From positions 1-41,968 of the forward strand of contig JADLHC010000024.1 in the NCBI GenBank assembly GCA_020849035.1: a DNA stretch of 41,968 bases, in the 5' to 3' direction. The stretch is from Planctomycetia bacterium (GTDB lineage Bacteria; Planctomycetota; MHYJ01; WSZJ01). Shown piece after piece: positions 15,955 through 23,831 of the stretch (positions within the stretch are counted from its first letter, which is position 1; each line of letters opens with the position of its first letter). Both the position numbers and the translations under genes were made by a program. The notes under the pieces are model-generated. The model did no database searches. It was given only the letters and a program-made list of their open reading frames with translations, and was not told where the DNA came from.

Positions 15955-16995
15955 ATGAGCGACGCCGGACAGGCCCCACCCTCCCCTCCCCAGCGCCCGA
16001 GCGACCCGCCGCTCGCCACGCTTCGGGTCGGAATCGCGCTGGGAACGCAGCGCACGTCGGTGGCGGCGTCGAACGGGGCGCGCGAGCATTTCGGCAGCCT
16101 GGTCGGTTGGCCCCGGAGCGCGGCGGCCCGGAAGCTGGTGGGCGCGGACGTGCTGATCGGGGCGGAGGCGTGGAGGTTCAGGCTGGCGACGGACCTGGCG
16201 CGTCCGTTCGAGGGCGGGGTGGTGCCCGGGAAGGGCGATCCCGGCCCGGAGGCTGCGAGCGAGGTCCACGCGCGGGCGGTGGCGGACCTGGTGAGGAGGG
16301 CGGTGAAGCTGGCGCGGGCGGCGCCCGGGGAGCGGGTGGCGGGGGTGCTGGCGGTCCCGGCGCGGGCGGCGCGGGTGAACCGGGACTTGCTGATGAAGGC
16401 TGCGGCTGAGTCGATGGTGCCGCTGGACGTGGTCCCGGAGGCGTGGGCCGCGTGGCGGTCCTCGGGGGCGCCGGAAGGCGCGATCGTGGTGGACATCGGC
16501 GCCGGTGAGACGACCGTCTGCCGATGCGGCCCGGAGCCGCCCGGCGAGGCGGACTTGGTGGTGATCGAGAAGGGCGGGGACGCGATCGACATGGACTTGC
16601 TGTCGCGGCTGAGGGCGAAGCTGCCGGCGGGCGAATTCACGGTAAGCGGCATGAGGGAGCTGAAGGAGCGCTACGGCTGCCTGCTGGACACGGACACGAT
16701 GCTCGTCGGGCTGCCCGTGGGCGGTCGGACCGCCCCCGTCGACGTGGCCGACGCCGTCGCGGGAGCGTGCAGGGCTGTGGTCCCGCGGATTCTGGAAGCG
16801 ATCCGCGCACTGGCGGGCGGGGATGGCCAGGGCGTGCCGCGCGTGATTCTCGCCGGGTGTGGCGGCCTGATGCGGGGGCTGGACAGGATGCTGGCGGAGG
16901 GGCTGAGATCGACGGGGGGAGGAACCGTGGATCGCGTGGCCGACCCCCTGTTTGCCGGGGCCGAGGGTGCGCTTCTCAGGACCAGCCCCAGGTAG
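15955..16995 (+). CDS. MamK/MreB-like actin homolog
   Basis: A 346-residue actin-superfamily protein. It matches MamK-type filament proteins: LGTQRTSVAASNG near the start, SLVGWPR, VLIGAEAWRFRLATDLARPFEGGV (VGDEAFEMR..LDL-like), VLAVPARAARVNRDLL, then the phosphate-2 loop VVDIGAGETTV (Asp180) and VILAGCGGLMRGLD near the end. Glu162 sits where the catalytic Glu is expected. One oddity: phosphate-1 is GIALGT, with Ala28 where actins and MreB have a Mg-binding Asp (GIDLGT), which may slow ATP hydrolysis. In magnetotactic bacteria MamK aligns magnetosomes, but no other mam gene is here, so a different filament role is likely. It is divergent from the PLP fusion gene. Confidence 0.85.
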   Translation: MSDAGQAPPSPPQRPSDPPLATLRVGIALGTQRTSVAASNGAREHFGSLVGWPRSAAARKLVGADVLIGAEAWRFRLATDLARPFEGGVVPGKGDPGPEAASEVHARAVADLVRRAVKLARAAPGERVAGVLAVPARAARVNRDLLMKAAAESMVPLDVVPEAWAAWRSSGAPEGAIVVDIGAGETTVCRCGPEPPGEADLVVIEKGGDAIDMDLLSRLRAKLPAGEFTVSGMRELKERYGCLLDTDTMLVGLPVGGRTAPVDVADAVAGACRAVVPRILEAIRALAGGDGQGVPRVILAGCGGLMRGLDRMLAEGLRSTGGGTVDRVADPLFAGAEGALLRTSPR

Positions 16996-17096
16996 CGCCC
17001 ACTTTCGGTTCAGGACTGCACGAATCGCCAACGAACTTGACAGAATCGCCGTGAAACAGCCCGCTGGCAGCGTTTCGCCCGGCCCCCCGTTTGCGA

Positions 17097-17102
17097 TAAC
17101 AT
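17097..17102 (+). promoter_or_regulatory. Candidate -10 element (TAACAT), leaderless arrangement
   Basis: TAACAT ends 7 nt before the ATG at 17110. No ribosome site is visible. A lone TTGACA at 17037 is too far upstream to pair with it. Confidence 0.4.
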
Positions 17103-17109
17103 ACCGCCC

Positions 17110-18870
17110 ATGCGCCCCTCACGCATGCTCGCGCCGCTTCTCCTCTTCGTCTCCGCTTCGAGCCCCTTGCTCGCCGACTGGGCGACCGAGCGGAAAGCGT
17201 ACGTGGAGGCGTTCCGGAGCCGGGATGCGGGGAACCGCGTCGAGGCCGTGCGCGCCCTGCGCGAGTTCGACAACCCGGACGCAGCCCGCCTGCTGCTCGG
17301 CCAGTTCTCGGCCGAAAAAGACGATGGCGTCCTTGCGGAGCTGGCCGCCCGGCTCTGCGACATCGCCGATCCCGACGCCCGGGAGGCGCTGTCGAAGGGG
17401 GTGCTGGGCGAGTCCGACGGCGGACGTCGGGCGAAATTCTGCCGGATCTTTGCGGGAGGCCGGGGCCTCGACCGGGTCGAGATCCTGAAGAAGCTGCTCG
17501 CCGACCGCGATCCCGCGGTCCGCGGCGCGGCGGCGGGCACGCTCGGCGCCCCCGACGGTCTTCTCACGCGCTTCGTCGCGACCCTGGCGACCGACCCGGT
17601 CCCCGCCGTGCGCCGCCAGGGCATCGAGGCGCTGGGCCGGATCGCCACGGTCGAGGCCGTGGAGCCGCTCATCGTCTGCCTGGAGAACGAGAAGGACGCG
17701 GACCTGCAGGCGGCGGCGATCGCGGCGCTCAAGCGACTGACCGACCGGGACTACGGCGCCAACCCGGAGGCCTGGCGGGCCTGGTGGAGAAAGCACCGCG
17801 CGAAGGACCTGACGCAGGTCGACCGCGCGATCACCTCCGGGGCGGACTACCTGAGGGCGCAGCTGAAGCGGGCGCTCTCGAACGGGCCGCCTGACCCGAA
17901 GAACCGCTGGGCCGGCTTCCAGGATCTCCGCGCAATTCCCGTGATGACCTACGCGCTGATCCACGCGTGCCCCGACCGGTCCGACCCGCTTCTCAAGGCG
18001 GGCGTGGAGTACATCGCGACGAAGGACCCGGACGGGACGTACAACGCAGCCCTGATGGCCCTCGCGCTCGCGGACCTCGACGCTCACCGTTACCGCGCCC
18101 GCCTCGCCGAGCTGGCCCAGATCCTCTGCGACCAGCAGTGCGTGAACGGCCAGTGGAGTTACGGAGGAGCAACGGGCCAGACGCGCACGCCGCCGAGGGT
18201 CCCCGACGCTCCGCCCCCGGACGAGGCCAGCGGACCCGGGGACGCGAAGAAGCAGCCGAAGTCGCGGATCGAGATCCGGTGGAGCAACGGTCCCCGGCCG
18301 GCCGCCGGGGACAACTCCAACACCCAGTTCGCCATCCTCGGCTTGCGCGCCGCGACCGAGGCGGGCTGCGAGATCCCGAAGCAGGTCTGGCAGCGATCCC
18401 TCGACTGGTACATCAAGGCCCAGGAGCAGCCCTACGGCGGCTGGGGCTACGGCGCCGGCAGCGCCTACTGGGCCATGACGTGCAGCGGCACCTGCTCCGT
18501 CACGATCTGCCTCCGCGCCCTCGGCAAGGACGACGGCTTCCGCGACGGTCGCCCCCTCGACGTCCAGCTCGTCCGGAACGGCGTCGACTGGCTCGACAAC
18601 AACTGGGCGCAGCTCACGGCAAGGATGGCGATGAAGGGCGGCGGAGGCTGGGGCTTCTACTACGACATGTACTCGCTCGAGCGGGTCGGCATGATCGTGG
18701 GCATCGAGAAGATCGGGGAGCACGACTGGTACGCCGAGGGAAGCGGGAAGCTGCTCGAGGTGCAGGAGACCGACGGCTCCTGGGGCGGCAACGGGATCGA
18801 CACCGCCTTCGCGATCCTCTTCCTCCGCCGCGCGACCCGCGGCTACGAGGTCAGCCCGCAGGACAAGTAG
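17110..18870 (+). CDS. Exported HEAT-repeat / alpha-toroid protein
   Basis: A 586-residue protein with a signal peptide (MLAPLLLFVSASSPLLADW). Residues ~25-225 hold about six HEAT units (VEAVRALREFDNPDAARLL, VRGAAAGTLGAPDGLL, VRRQGIEALGRIATVEAVEPLI). From ~240 the chain changes to a helical toroid like prenyltransferase/squalene-hopene cyclase repeats: GQWSYGG, QPYGGWGYGAGSAYW, GGGWGFYYDMYSLERVG and DGSWGGNGIDTAFAILFL, the typical Gly-Trp turns. No DxDD cyclase motif is seen, so it is probably not a terpene cyclase; such proteins are common and uncharacterised in planctomycetes. It is convergent with the LapA-like gene, 11 nt away. Confidence 0.85.
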   Translation: MRPSRMLAPLLLFVSASSPLLADWATERKAYVEAFRSRDAGNRVEAVRALREFDNPDAARLLLGQFSAEKDDGVLAELAARLCDIADPDAREALSKGVLGESDGGRRAKFCRIFAGGRGLDRVEILKKLLADRDPAVRGAAAGTLGAPDGLLTRFVATLATDPVPAVRRQGIEALGRIATVEAVEPLIVCLENEKDADLQAAAIAALKRLTDRDYGANPEAWRAWWRKHRAKDLTQVDRAITSGADYLRAQLKRALSNGPPDPKNRWAGFQDLRAIPVMTYALIHACPDRSDPLLKAGVEYIATKDPDGTYNAALMALALADLDAHRYRARLAELAQILCDQQCVNGQWSYGGATGQTRTPPRVPDAPPPDEASGPGDAKKQPKSRIEIRWSNGPRPAAGDNSNTQFAILGLRAATEAGCEIPKQVWQRSLDWYIKAQEQPYGGWGYGAGSAYWAMTCSGTCSVTICLRALGKDDGFRDGRPLDVQLVRNGVDWLDNNWAQLTARMAMKGGGGWGFYYDMYSLERVGMIVGIEKIGEHDWYAEGSGKLLEVQETDGSWGGNGIDTAFAILFLRRATRGYEVSPQDK

Positions 18871-18881
18871 TCCCGGCGCCT

Positions 18882-19124
18882 CTACCCCTTCTTCCAGGCG
18901 TCCGGGTCCCCCGACCCGCGCAGCCGCGGCTTCAGGAGTCCCCAGAGCAGCATGGTTCCGCCCCCCGCGAGGAAGCTGCCGATGATCACGAACGCCTGCA
19001 TGATCTGCACCCGGGCGACGATGATGTTGACCTCGATCGTCTGCCGGTTGGCAAAGATGAAGAACAGGACCAGCAGGACGATCGCCGCCAGCACCGCGTA
19101 ACGGAGCTTGTCCTTCAGAGACAT
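18882..19124 (-). CDS. LapA-like (DUF1049) membrane protein
   Basis: An 80-residue protein with two membrane segments (about 10-27, AVLAAIVLLVLFFIFANR, and 42-62) separated by a NRQTIEVNIIVARVQIM strand pair, the mark of the LapA domain. In enterobacteria LapA (YciS) works in lipopolysaccharide assembly control; here only the domain is shown. The ATG overlaps the stop of the RDD gene (ATGA). It is the last gene of the operon starting at 25696 and ends with a WKKG tail. Confidence 0.85.
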   Translation of the reverse strand: MSLKDKLRYAVLAAIVLLVLFFIFANRQTIEVNIIVARVQIMQAFVIIGSFLAGGGTMLLWGLLKPRLRGSGDPDAWKKG

Positions 19125-20671
19125 CAGGCCTCCTCCCTCTCGGGTTGCGGTTCGTTCTCCAGCCGCGTCACCATCGTCCCCGCCAAAAGGTCCCCCAGGC
19201 GCTGCGACCGCTTCGTCGAGATCATCACGATCGCCGGCACGATCGGGAACATCAGCTCGATCCCCCGGACGATGTTCCGCACGAAGATGCGGCCCTTCCC
19301 CGCCGCCGACCCGTCGGTCCGGCGCACGGCGATCCCGGCGAGTTTCTTTCCGAGGGTCTGCCCCCAGGTCGCCTCCGCCGCCGCATGGTAGGCGCAACAG
19401 AGGGAAATCGCGCCGATCCATGCCACCGTCGGCCCCACGCCCGCTTCGACGGCAAGCCACGCGAATCCCCAGAGGAAGGGTCCGGTGTCGACGCTCGCGG
19501 CGAAAAGGCGAAGAAGGAGGGGGGCGACGTTCGAGAGCATCCGGGCCTGCTCCGCCATCGCCTCGGCGGAGACGCGCCGTCGTTCGAACAGCAGCGAGAC
19601 GCCGATGCCGACGATCGAGAGCGAAGCGAACATCATCGCCATGAACCACGGCAAAGCGCCGGGGCGGAAGCGGAAGAGGGTGTGGGGGAGGTCCTCGAAC
19701 GACTTGTCCTTGTCGAGGAAGGCGAGGCTTGCGTTGAGGCCGGAGACTGCGGCGATGGCGGGCGGGTTCCCGTCGGCGACCGAGACCGAGTCGATGCCGG
19801 CCGTGAGCGGGGGGTCCTGGCGGACGGACACCTCGCGCCGTCTGCCGTCGGGGACGACCTCGGTCACCAGGGGCTGCTTCTTCCGGAGACGCGACACCGC
19901 GAACAGGCAAGGCCCCTTCTCCGACGTCCCCGCCACGAAGCGCCCGTCTGCCGGGACGTCGAAGTCCCGGGGTTCGCCCCAGGCGAGGCGCGGGGGCGAC
20001 GCGGCGGCGCCCGGATCCTCCGGGTCCGCCGCAATCCTCCCCGGGTCGGCCATCGGCGCTCCCACCACGCGCCCGTTCTCGCGCCACCAGAGCCACACGA
20101 CGAGTTCCCCCGCCGTGGCCGTCAGCTCCCCCACCTCCCCCGACCGCTTCAGCTCCGGCCCCTGGTGCCACAGGCCCTTCTTCAGGCACGCGCTCACGAT
20201 CGTCCGCCCGTCCAGCGTCCCGAACGCCCACGCCTGCACCTCCGGCACCCGGCTGCCGATCGTCGGCCCCTCCTGCGGCGCGGCGGCCGCGGCGTGCACG
20301 GGCCAGCTGGGCGTGAAGCGGTCCCAGCGTTCGTTGACGGGGGCGCCGCCCTTGTCGCCGGCGGAGTAGGTCGTGTACGAGAGACCGTGGAAGACGACAA
20401 GCCGGTCCCCTCCCATCGTGGCCGTGACGCGGCCTGTGAAGGGCTCCGTCTCCTCCCAGAAGCCGTCCGCGCGCCTCCATGAGACCCTGTAGACCTCGCC
20501 GGGCTCGACGAGGACCAGAGCGACGCCTCCGCCGACGCGCTCGGCGAACACCGGACCGGCGGGCTGCCAGCGGGGCACCATCACGAGCGCGACGACCATG
20601 AGCCCGAGGATCAGCAACATCAGCGACACCAGCCGCTTTCGCTTCATCTGGTAGACGAGCGAGAGCGTCAT
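19124..20671 (-). CDS. RDD-domain membrane protein with large extracytoplasmic part
   Basis: A 515-residue protein. ATG 20671 overlaps the PabC stop and starts a positively charged anchor (MKRKRLVSLMLLILGLMVVALVM, segment about 14-32). A ~290-residue soluble region follows (WQPAGPVFAERVGGG...), strand-rich and possibly outside the membrane. The C-terminal ~180 residues carry further membrane segments and an RDD domain: GQTLGKKLAGIAVRRTDG, then the conserved Arg/Asp motif FVRNIVRG and QRLGDLLAGTMV. RDD proteins may be ion transporters; that is family knowledge with weak support. The stop overlaps the LapA gene by 3 nt. Confidence 0.85.
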   Translation of the reverse strand: MTLSLVYQMKRKRLVSLMLLILGLMVVALVMVPRWQPAGPVFAERVGGGVALVLVEPGEVYRVSWRRADGFWEETEPFTGRVTATMGGDRLVVFHGLSYTTYSAGDKGGAPVNERWDRFTPSWPVHAAAAAPQEGPTIGSRVPEVQAWAFGTLDGRTIVSACLKKGLWHQGPELKRSGEVGELTATAGELVVWLWWRENGRVVGAPMADPGRIAADPEDPGAAASPPRLAWGEPRDFDVPADGRFVAGTSEKGPCLFAVSRLRKKQPLVTEVVPDGRRREVSVRQDPPLTAGIDSVSVADGNPPAIAAVSGLNASLAFLDKDKSFEDLPHTLFRFRPGALPWFMAMMFASLSIVGIGVSLLFERRRVSAEAMAEQARMLSNVAPLLLRLFAASVDTGPFLWGFAWLAVEAGVGPTVAWIGAISLCCAYHAAAEATWGQTLGKKLAGIAVRRTDGSAAGKGRIFVRNIVRGIELMFPIVPAIVMISTKRSQRLGDLLAGTMVTRLENEPQPEREEA

Positions 20672-21516
20672 CGCCCCGCCCCCGCGAGTTCGCGCCCGAC
20701 CTTCCTCCGGAATTCGCGCCGCAGGAGGGCTGCGAGCGGGCCCGGGCGGCCGTTGCCGATGCGGCGGCGGCCGACGGAGACGACGGGCAGCACCTCGACG
20801 ATCGTCGAGGCGAGGAACGCCTCGCGCGCCTCGAACAGCGCCCCGGGGCCGCAGGCGCACTCTTCGACCGGGACGCGGCGCGCGCGCAGGATCTCGAGAA
20901 GAGCCGTGCGCGTGACGCCGGAGAGGATGCCGGTCGACAGGGCGGGGGTGAAAACGCGTCCGCGGTCGGCCCAGAAGACGTTGGCGCGCGTGCCCTCGGA
21001 GAGTTCGCCGCGTTCGTTGAGGAAGAGGGCTTCGAAGTGGCCGCGGCGTTCGCCTTCGGTGCGCGCCCAGTAGTTCTCAAAGTAGTTCAGGGACTTGTGG
21101 CCGGCGAGGGCGGACCGCGTGCAGCGGATCCAGGGGGCGAGCCAGACGGAGACGCCGCGGCGGTAGGCGGCGTCGGAGGGCGGCGCGAGTGGAAGGACCT
21201 GGATCGCTGCGAGCGGCGGCGGGCCGGCGGTGACCGTGAGGCGGACGCGCGCGTCGGGATTGCCGTGCTTCTGCAGCAGGTCCGCCGCGGCGCGACGGAA
21301 CCCGCCCGCGTCCAGCGGGAGCTTCACGCGGAACGCGCGGGCGCTGCGCGCCATGCGCGCGAAATGATCGTCGGGGCGGAAGACGCGGCCCCGGTAGGCG
21401 CGCAGGGTCTCGAAGAACCCGAATCCGTGGTGCGCCGCGAGATCGCCAACCGGGATCCACGGCGCGGCATCGTTCGACCAGCCGCGCGAGGTCCACACGA
21501 GGGAGGGGGACGTCAT
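20668..21516 (-). CDS. pabC: Aminodeoxychorismate lyase-like (class IV aminotransferase)
   Basis: A 282-residue PLP protein of the class IV aminotransferase fold. The N-terminus reads HHGFGFFETLRAYRGRVFRPDDHFARM, and GHKSLNYFENYWART holds the PLP lysine. FLNERGELSEGTRANVFW and TGILSGVTRTALLEIL are the cofactor-phosphate region. Branched-chain aminotransferases share these motifs. The adjoining PabB makes PabC (release of pyruvate from aminodeoxychorismate to give p-aminobenzoate) the better call. The ATG overlaps the PabB stop and the stop overlaps the RDD start. The symbol is inferred partly from context. Confidence 0.8.
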   Translation of the reverse strand: MTSPSLVWTSRGWSNDAAPWIPVGDLAAHHGFGFFETLRAYRGRVFRPDDHFARMARSARAFRVKLPLDAGGFRRAAADLLQKHGNPDARVRLTVTAGPPPLAAIQVLPLAPPSDAAYRRGVSVWLAPWIRCTRSALAGHKSLNYFENYWARTEGERRGHFEALFLNERGELSEGTRANVFWADRGRVFTPALSTGILSGVTRTALLEILRARRVPVEECACGPGALFEAREAFLASTIVEVLPVVSVGRRRIGNGRPGPLAALLRREFRRKVGRELAGAGR

Positions 21517-22757
21517 CGCCGGCCCATCCTACCCGAAGGCGCGCGGCCCAGCGCCCGTTCGATCCCCGCCGCCTTCGCCCGCGTCTCCCGCTCCTCCGCC
21601 TCGGCGTCGCTCTCCGCCGTGATCCCGCTTCCCGCCTGCCAGGTCATCAGGTCGCCGTCCACGAGGACGGTGCGGATGGCCATGGAGAGCTCCATGGCGT
21701 CGCGCGCCAGCCACCCGATCGCGCCGCAGTAGACGCTGCGGCGCGTCGGCTCGAGCTCCTCGATGATCTCCATGGCCCGCACCTTCGGCGCGCCCGTGAT
21801 CGACCCGCCTGGGAACGTCGCCCGGAGGAGATCGACGTGGTCCACGCCGTCCCGGAGCACGCCCGCCACCGTCGCGACCCCGTGGAACACCTGGGGGTAC
21901 GCCTCGATCGCGCGCTCCTCCGTCACCCTGACGCTTCCCACGCGGCACACCCGCCCCAGGTCGTTCCGCTCCATGTCCACGATCATCGCGAGCTCCGCCA
22001 TCTCCTTGCCGCTCTCCTCGAGCTCGCGCCGGTTCCGCGCGTCCTCCGCCGCCGTCCGGCCGCGGGGCCGGGTCCCCTTGATCGGGCGCGTCTCCACGCG
22101 CCGTCCCGCGACGCGCAGGAAGAGCTCGGGGGAGGCGGAGACGACGTGCCGGCCGCCGCCCAGGTCGAGCCAGGCGCCGTAAGGCGCCGGCGACAGCGCA
22201 CGGAGGCGGGCCGCGAAACTCCCGATGTCGCCGGAGAAGCGGGCCGCGAAGCGGCGGGCGAGGTTCGCCTGGAAGATGTCGCCGTCGCGGATGTAGCGGA
22301 TGGCGCGGCGGACGGCGCGGACGTATCCGGCCCGGGACATGTTCGAGGCGAGCGGCGTGGCGCGGAACGGGCCGGCGCCCGGGTTTCCGGCGGGGGGAAC
22401 GGCCGCGGGCCGCATGCGGTCGTAGACCGCGACGTGGCAATCGGGAAACGCGGCGTCGTCCGCCGCCCGGCGGGGCAGCCGCTCGATGCGGCGGCCGAGG
22501 TCGTAGGAGAGGCAGGCGATCGCGGAGGGAACCCGGGCGCGGCGGCCTCCCGGGAGGAAGCGCCTCAGGAATTGACGCAGCGCGTCAAACGGGTCCCCCC
22601 TCGACGCCCGCACCCGCCCGCCGGTCTCGACCCGCACCGACGTCCCCCGGGAACGGAACACCGCCACCGGGTCCTCGCCGCTCAGCCCCCAGCGCGAGCC
22701 GGCGGCGGCCCGGCCGCCCCCCAGGACGAACGGCAGGCGCGGCCCTCCCCCCTTCAC
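21513..22757 (-). CDS. pabB: Aminodeoxychorismate synthase component I
   Basis: A 414-residue chorismate-binding enzyme, starting at GTG 22757 which overlaps the DedA stop (GTGA). Signature segments are in order: DGDIFQANLARRF, LDLGGGRHVVSASPELFL, PIKGTRPRG (with the PIKGT lysine typical of PabB-like component I), DMERNDLGRVC, the FPGGSITGAPKVRAMEII loop that binds the substrate, and SGITAESDAEAE near the end. With ammonia from a PabA glutaminase it would convert chorismate to aminodeoxychorismate. No pabA is in the window, so the glutaminase would be elsewhere. The next gene pabC completes p-aminobenzoate synthesis. It is slightly shorter than the usual ~450 residues. Confidence 0.88.
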   Translation of the reverse strand: MKGGGPRLPFVLGGGRAAAGSRWGLSGEDPVAVFRSRGTSVRVETGGRVRASRGDPFDALRQFLRRFLPGGRRARVPSAIACLSYDLGRRIERLPRRAADDAAFPDCHVAVYDRMRPAAVPPAGNPGAGPFRATPLASNMSRAGYVRAVRRAIRYIRDGDIFQANLARRFAARFSGDIGSFAARLRALSPAPYGAWLDLGGGRHVVSASPELFLRVAGRRVETRPIKGTRPRGRTAAEDARNRRELEESGKEMAELAMIVDMERNDLGRVCRVGSVRVTEERAIEAYPQVFHGVATVAGVLRDGVDHVDLLRATFPGGSITGAPKVRAMEIIEELEPTRRSVYCGAIGWLARDAMELSMAIRTVLVDGDLMTWQAGSGITAESDAEAEERETRAKAAGIERALGRAPSGRMGRR

Positions 22758-23431
22758 GGCATCGCCCCCTCCGGCGGCTCCTTGCCCCCGGCAGCCGCCT
22801 CCTCCGCAGCCTCCTTCCGCGCCCGCTGGACCTCGATCGCCACAGGGATGAACGACACGATGATGATCGCCCGCGCCAGCCAGTGGATCTCCTTCACGAT
22901 CCACGGCCACTTCAGTCCCAGCAGATACCCCGTCATCGTCATCGATCCCACCCAGCCCACGCCGCCCAGCACGTTGTACGTCACGAACGTCCGGTACTTC
23001 ATCTCCGCCGCCCCAGCCACGATCGGCGCGAACGTCCGGATGATCGGCACGAACCGCGCCAGCACGATCGTCTTCGCTCCGTGCCGCTCGTAGAACTTCT
23101 TCGCCCGCAGCAGGTGCTTCTTCTTGAAGAACCTCGAGTCTTCCCGCTGGTAGAGCATCTTCCCCGCTTTCGCCCCGGTCCAGAAGCCGACCGCGTCGCC
23201 CACGATCGCCGCGATCATCAGCGAGACGTTGAGCCACACGATGTCGAGGTTTCCGCGGGCGGCGAAGAGCCCGGCGGTCACGAGGAGGGAGTCGCCCGGG
23301 AGGAAGAAGCCGACCATCAGCCCCGTCTCGGCGAACACGATGACGATCAGCGCCGTCAGCCCGCCCCACTCGATCAGCTGCGCCAGCCCCTCGGGCTTCA
23401 GGTACGACAGCCAGTGGCGGATCGTGTCCAG
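22754..23431 (-). CDS. DedA-family membrane protein
   Basis: A protein of about 225 residues of the DedA/SNARE-associated family, thought to be half-transporters or flippases. Motifs: ETGLMVGFFLPGDSLLVTAG, GDAVGFWTGAKAGKML, FYERHGAKTIVLARFVPIIRTFAPIVAGAAEM (with the family ARFVPxxR motif) and YLLGL. Four to five membrane segments. The start is uncertain. The family-like N-terminus (LDTIRHWLSYLKPEGLAQLI) begins at a CTG (23431), 4 nt after the thioesterase stop. The nearest canonical start is GTG 23536 inside the thioesterase gene, which would add 35 residues of non-conserved sequence. The stop overlaps the PabB GTG. Confidence 0.88.
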   Translation of the reverse strand: MDTIRHWLSYLKPEGLAQLIEWGGLTALIVIVFAETGLMVGFFLPGDSLLVTAGLFAARGNLDIVWLNVSLMIAAIVGDAVGFWTGAKAGKMLYQREDSRFFKKKHLLRAKKFYERHGAKTIVLARFVPIIRTFAPIVAGAAEMKYRTFVTYNVLGGVGWVGSMTMTGYLLGLKWPWIVKEIHWLARAIIIVSFIPVAIEVQRARKEAAEEAAAGGKEPPEGAMP

Positions 23432-23435
23432 GGCG

Positions 23436-23831
23436 CTAGGAGAAAAGGGCCTTCCGGACTTCCTCGGGCAGCTCCGCCGGGCGGCCTTTGACGAGGCAGG
23501 CCAGCACGGTGAAGCCGTCGCAGAGGAGCTGCTCACCGCGCCGGATCTCGTAGTCGAACCGGATCCGGACGCGACCCGCGGGCGACGGGCGCGTCGCGAT
23601 GCGAAGCTCGTCGTCGTATTTCGCCGCGGCGCGGTACTTCAGCCCGCATTCCACGACGGCCAGCGCGAACCCGCGGTCCTCCATCGAGCGGTACGTCGTC
23701 CCGAGCGAGCGCATCGCCTCCGTCCGGCCGATCTCGAAGTACTGGAGGTAGTTCGCGTGGTAGACCACCCCCATGCAGTCCGTCTCGGCGTAGCGCACGC
23801 GCACCGACGTCTCGTGGACCCGCGCCGTCAC
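23436..23831 (-). CDS. YbgC-like acyl-CoA thioesterase
   Basis: A 131-residue hot-dog-fold thioesterase. The catalytic region near residues 14-30, VRYAETDCMGVVYHANYLQYFE, has the Asp of the YbgC/4-hydroxybenzoyl-CoA type. The remainder fits the fold: FALAVVECGLKYRAAAKYDDELRI and VRIRFDYEIRR, plus LLCDGFTVLACL. In proteobacteria YbgC acts with the Tol-Pal system; no tol gene is here. GTG 23831 overlaps the FHA gene stop (GTGA). Substrate unknown; short acyl-CoA is the usual guess for the family. Confidence 0.85.
   Translation of the reverse strand: MTARVHETSVRVRYAETDCMGVVYHANYLQYFEIGRTEAMRSLGTTYRSMEDRGFALAVVECGLKYRAAAKYDDELRIATRPSPAGRVRIRFDYEIRRGEQLLCDGFTVLACLVKGRPAELPEEVRKALFS

Noticed and set aside
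15955-16995. Magnetosome gene cluster.
   Set aside because: Only the MamK-like actin is present; no other magnetosome gene was found in the window.
17037-17042. Perfect TTGACA before the HEAT/toroid gene.
   Set aside because: No -10 box is at the right distance; the nearest candidate is about 55 nt downstream.
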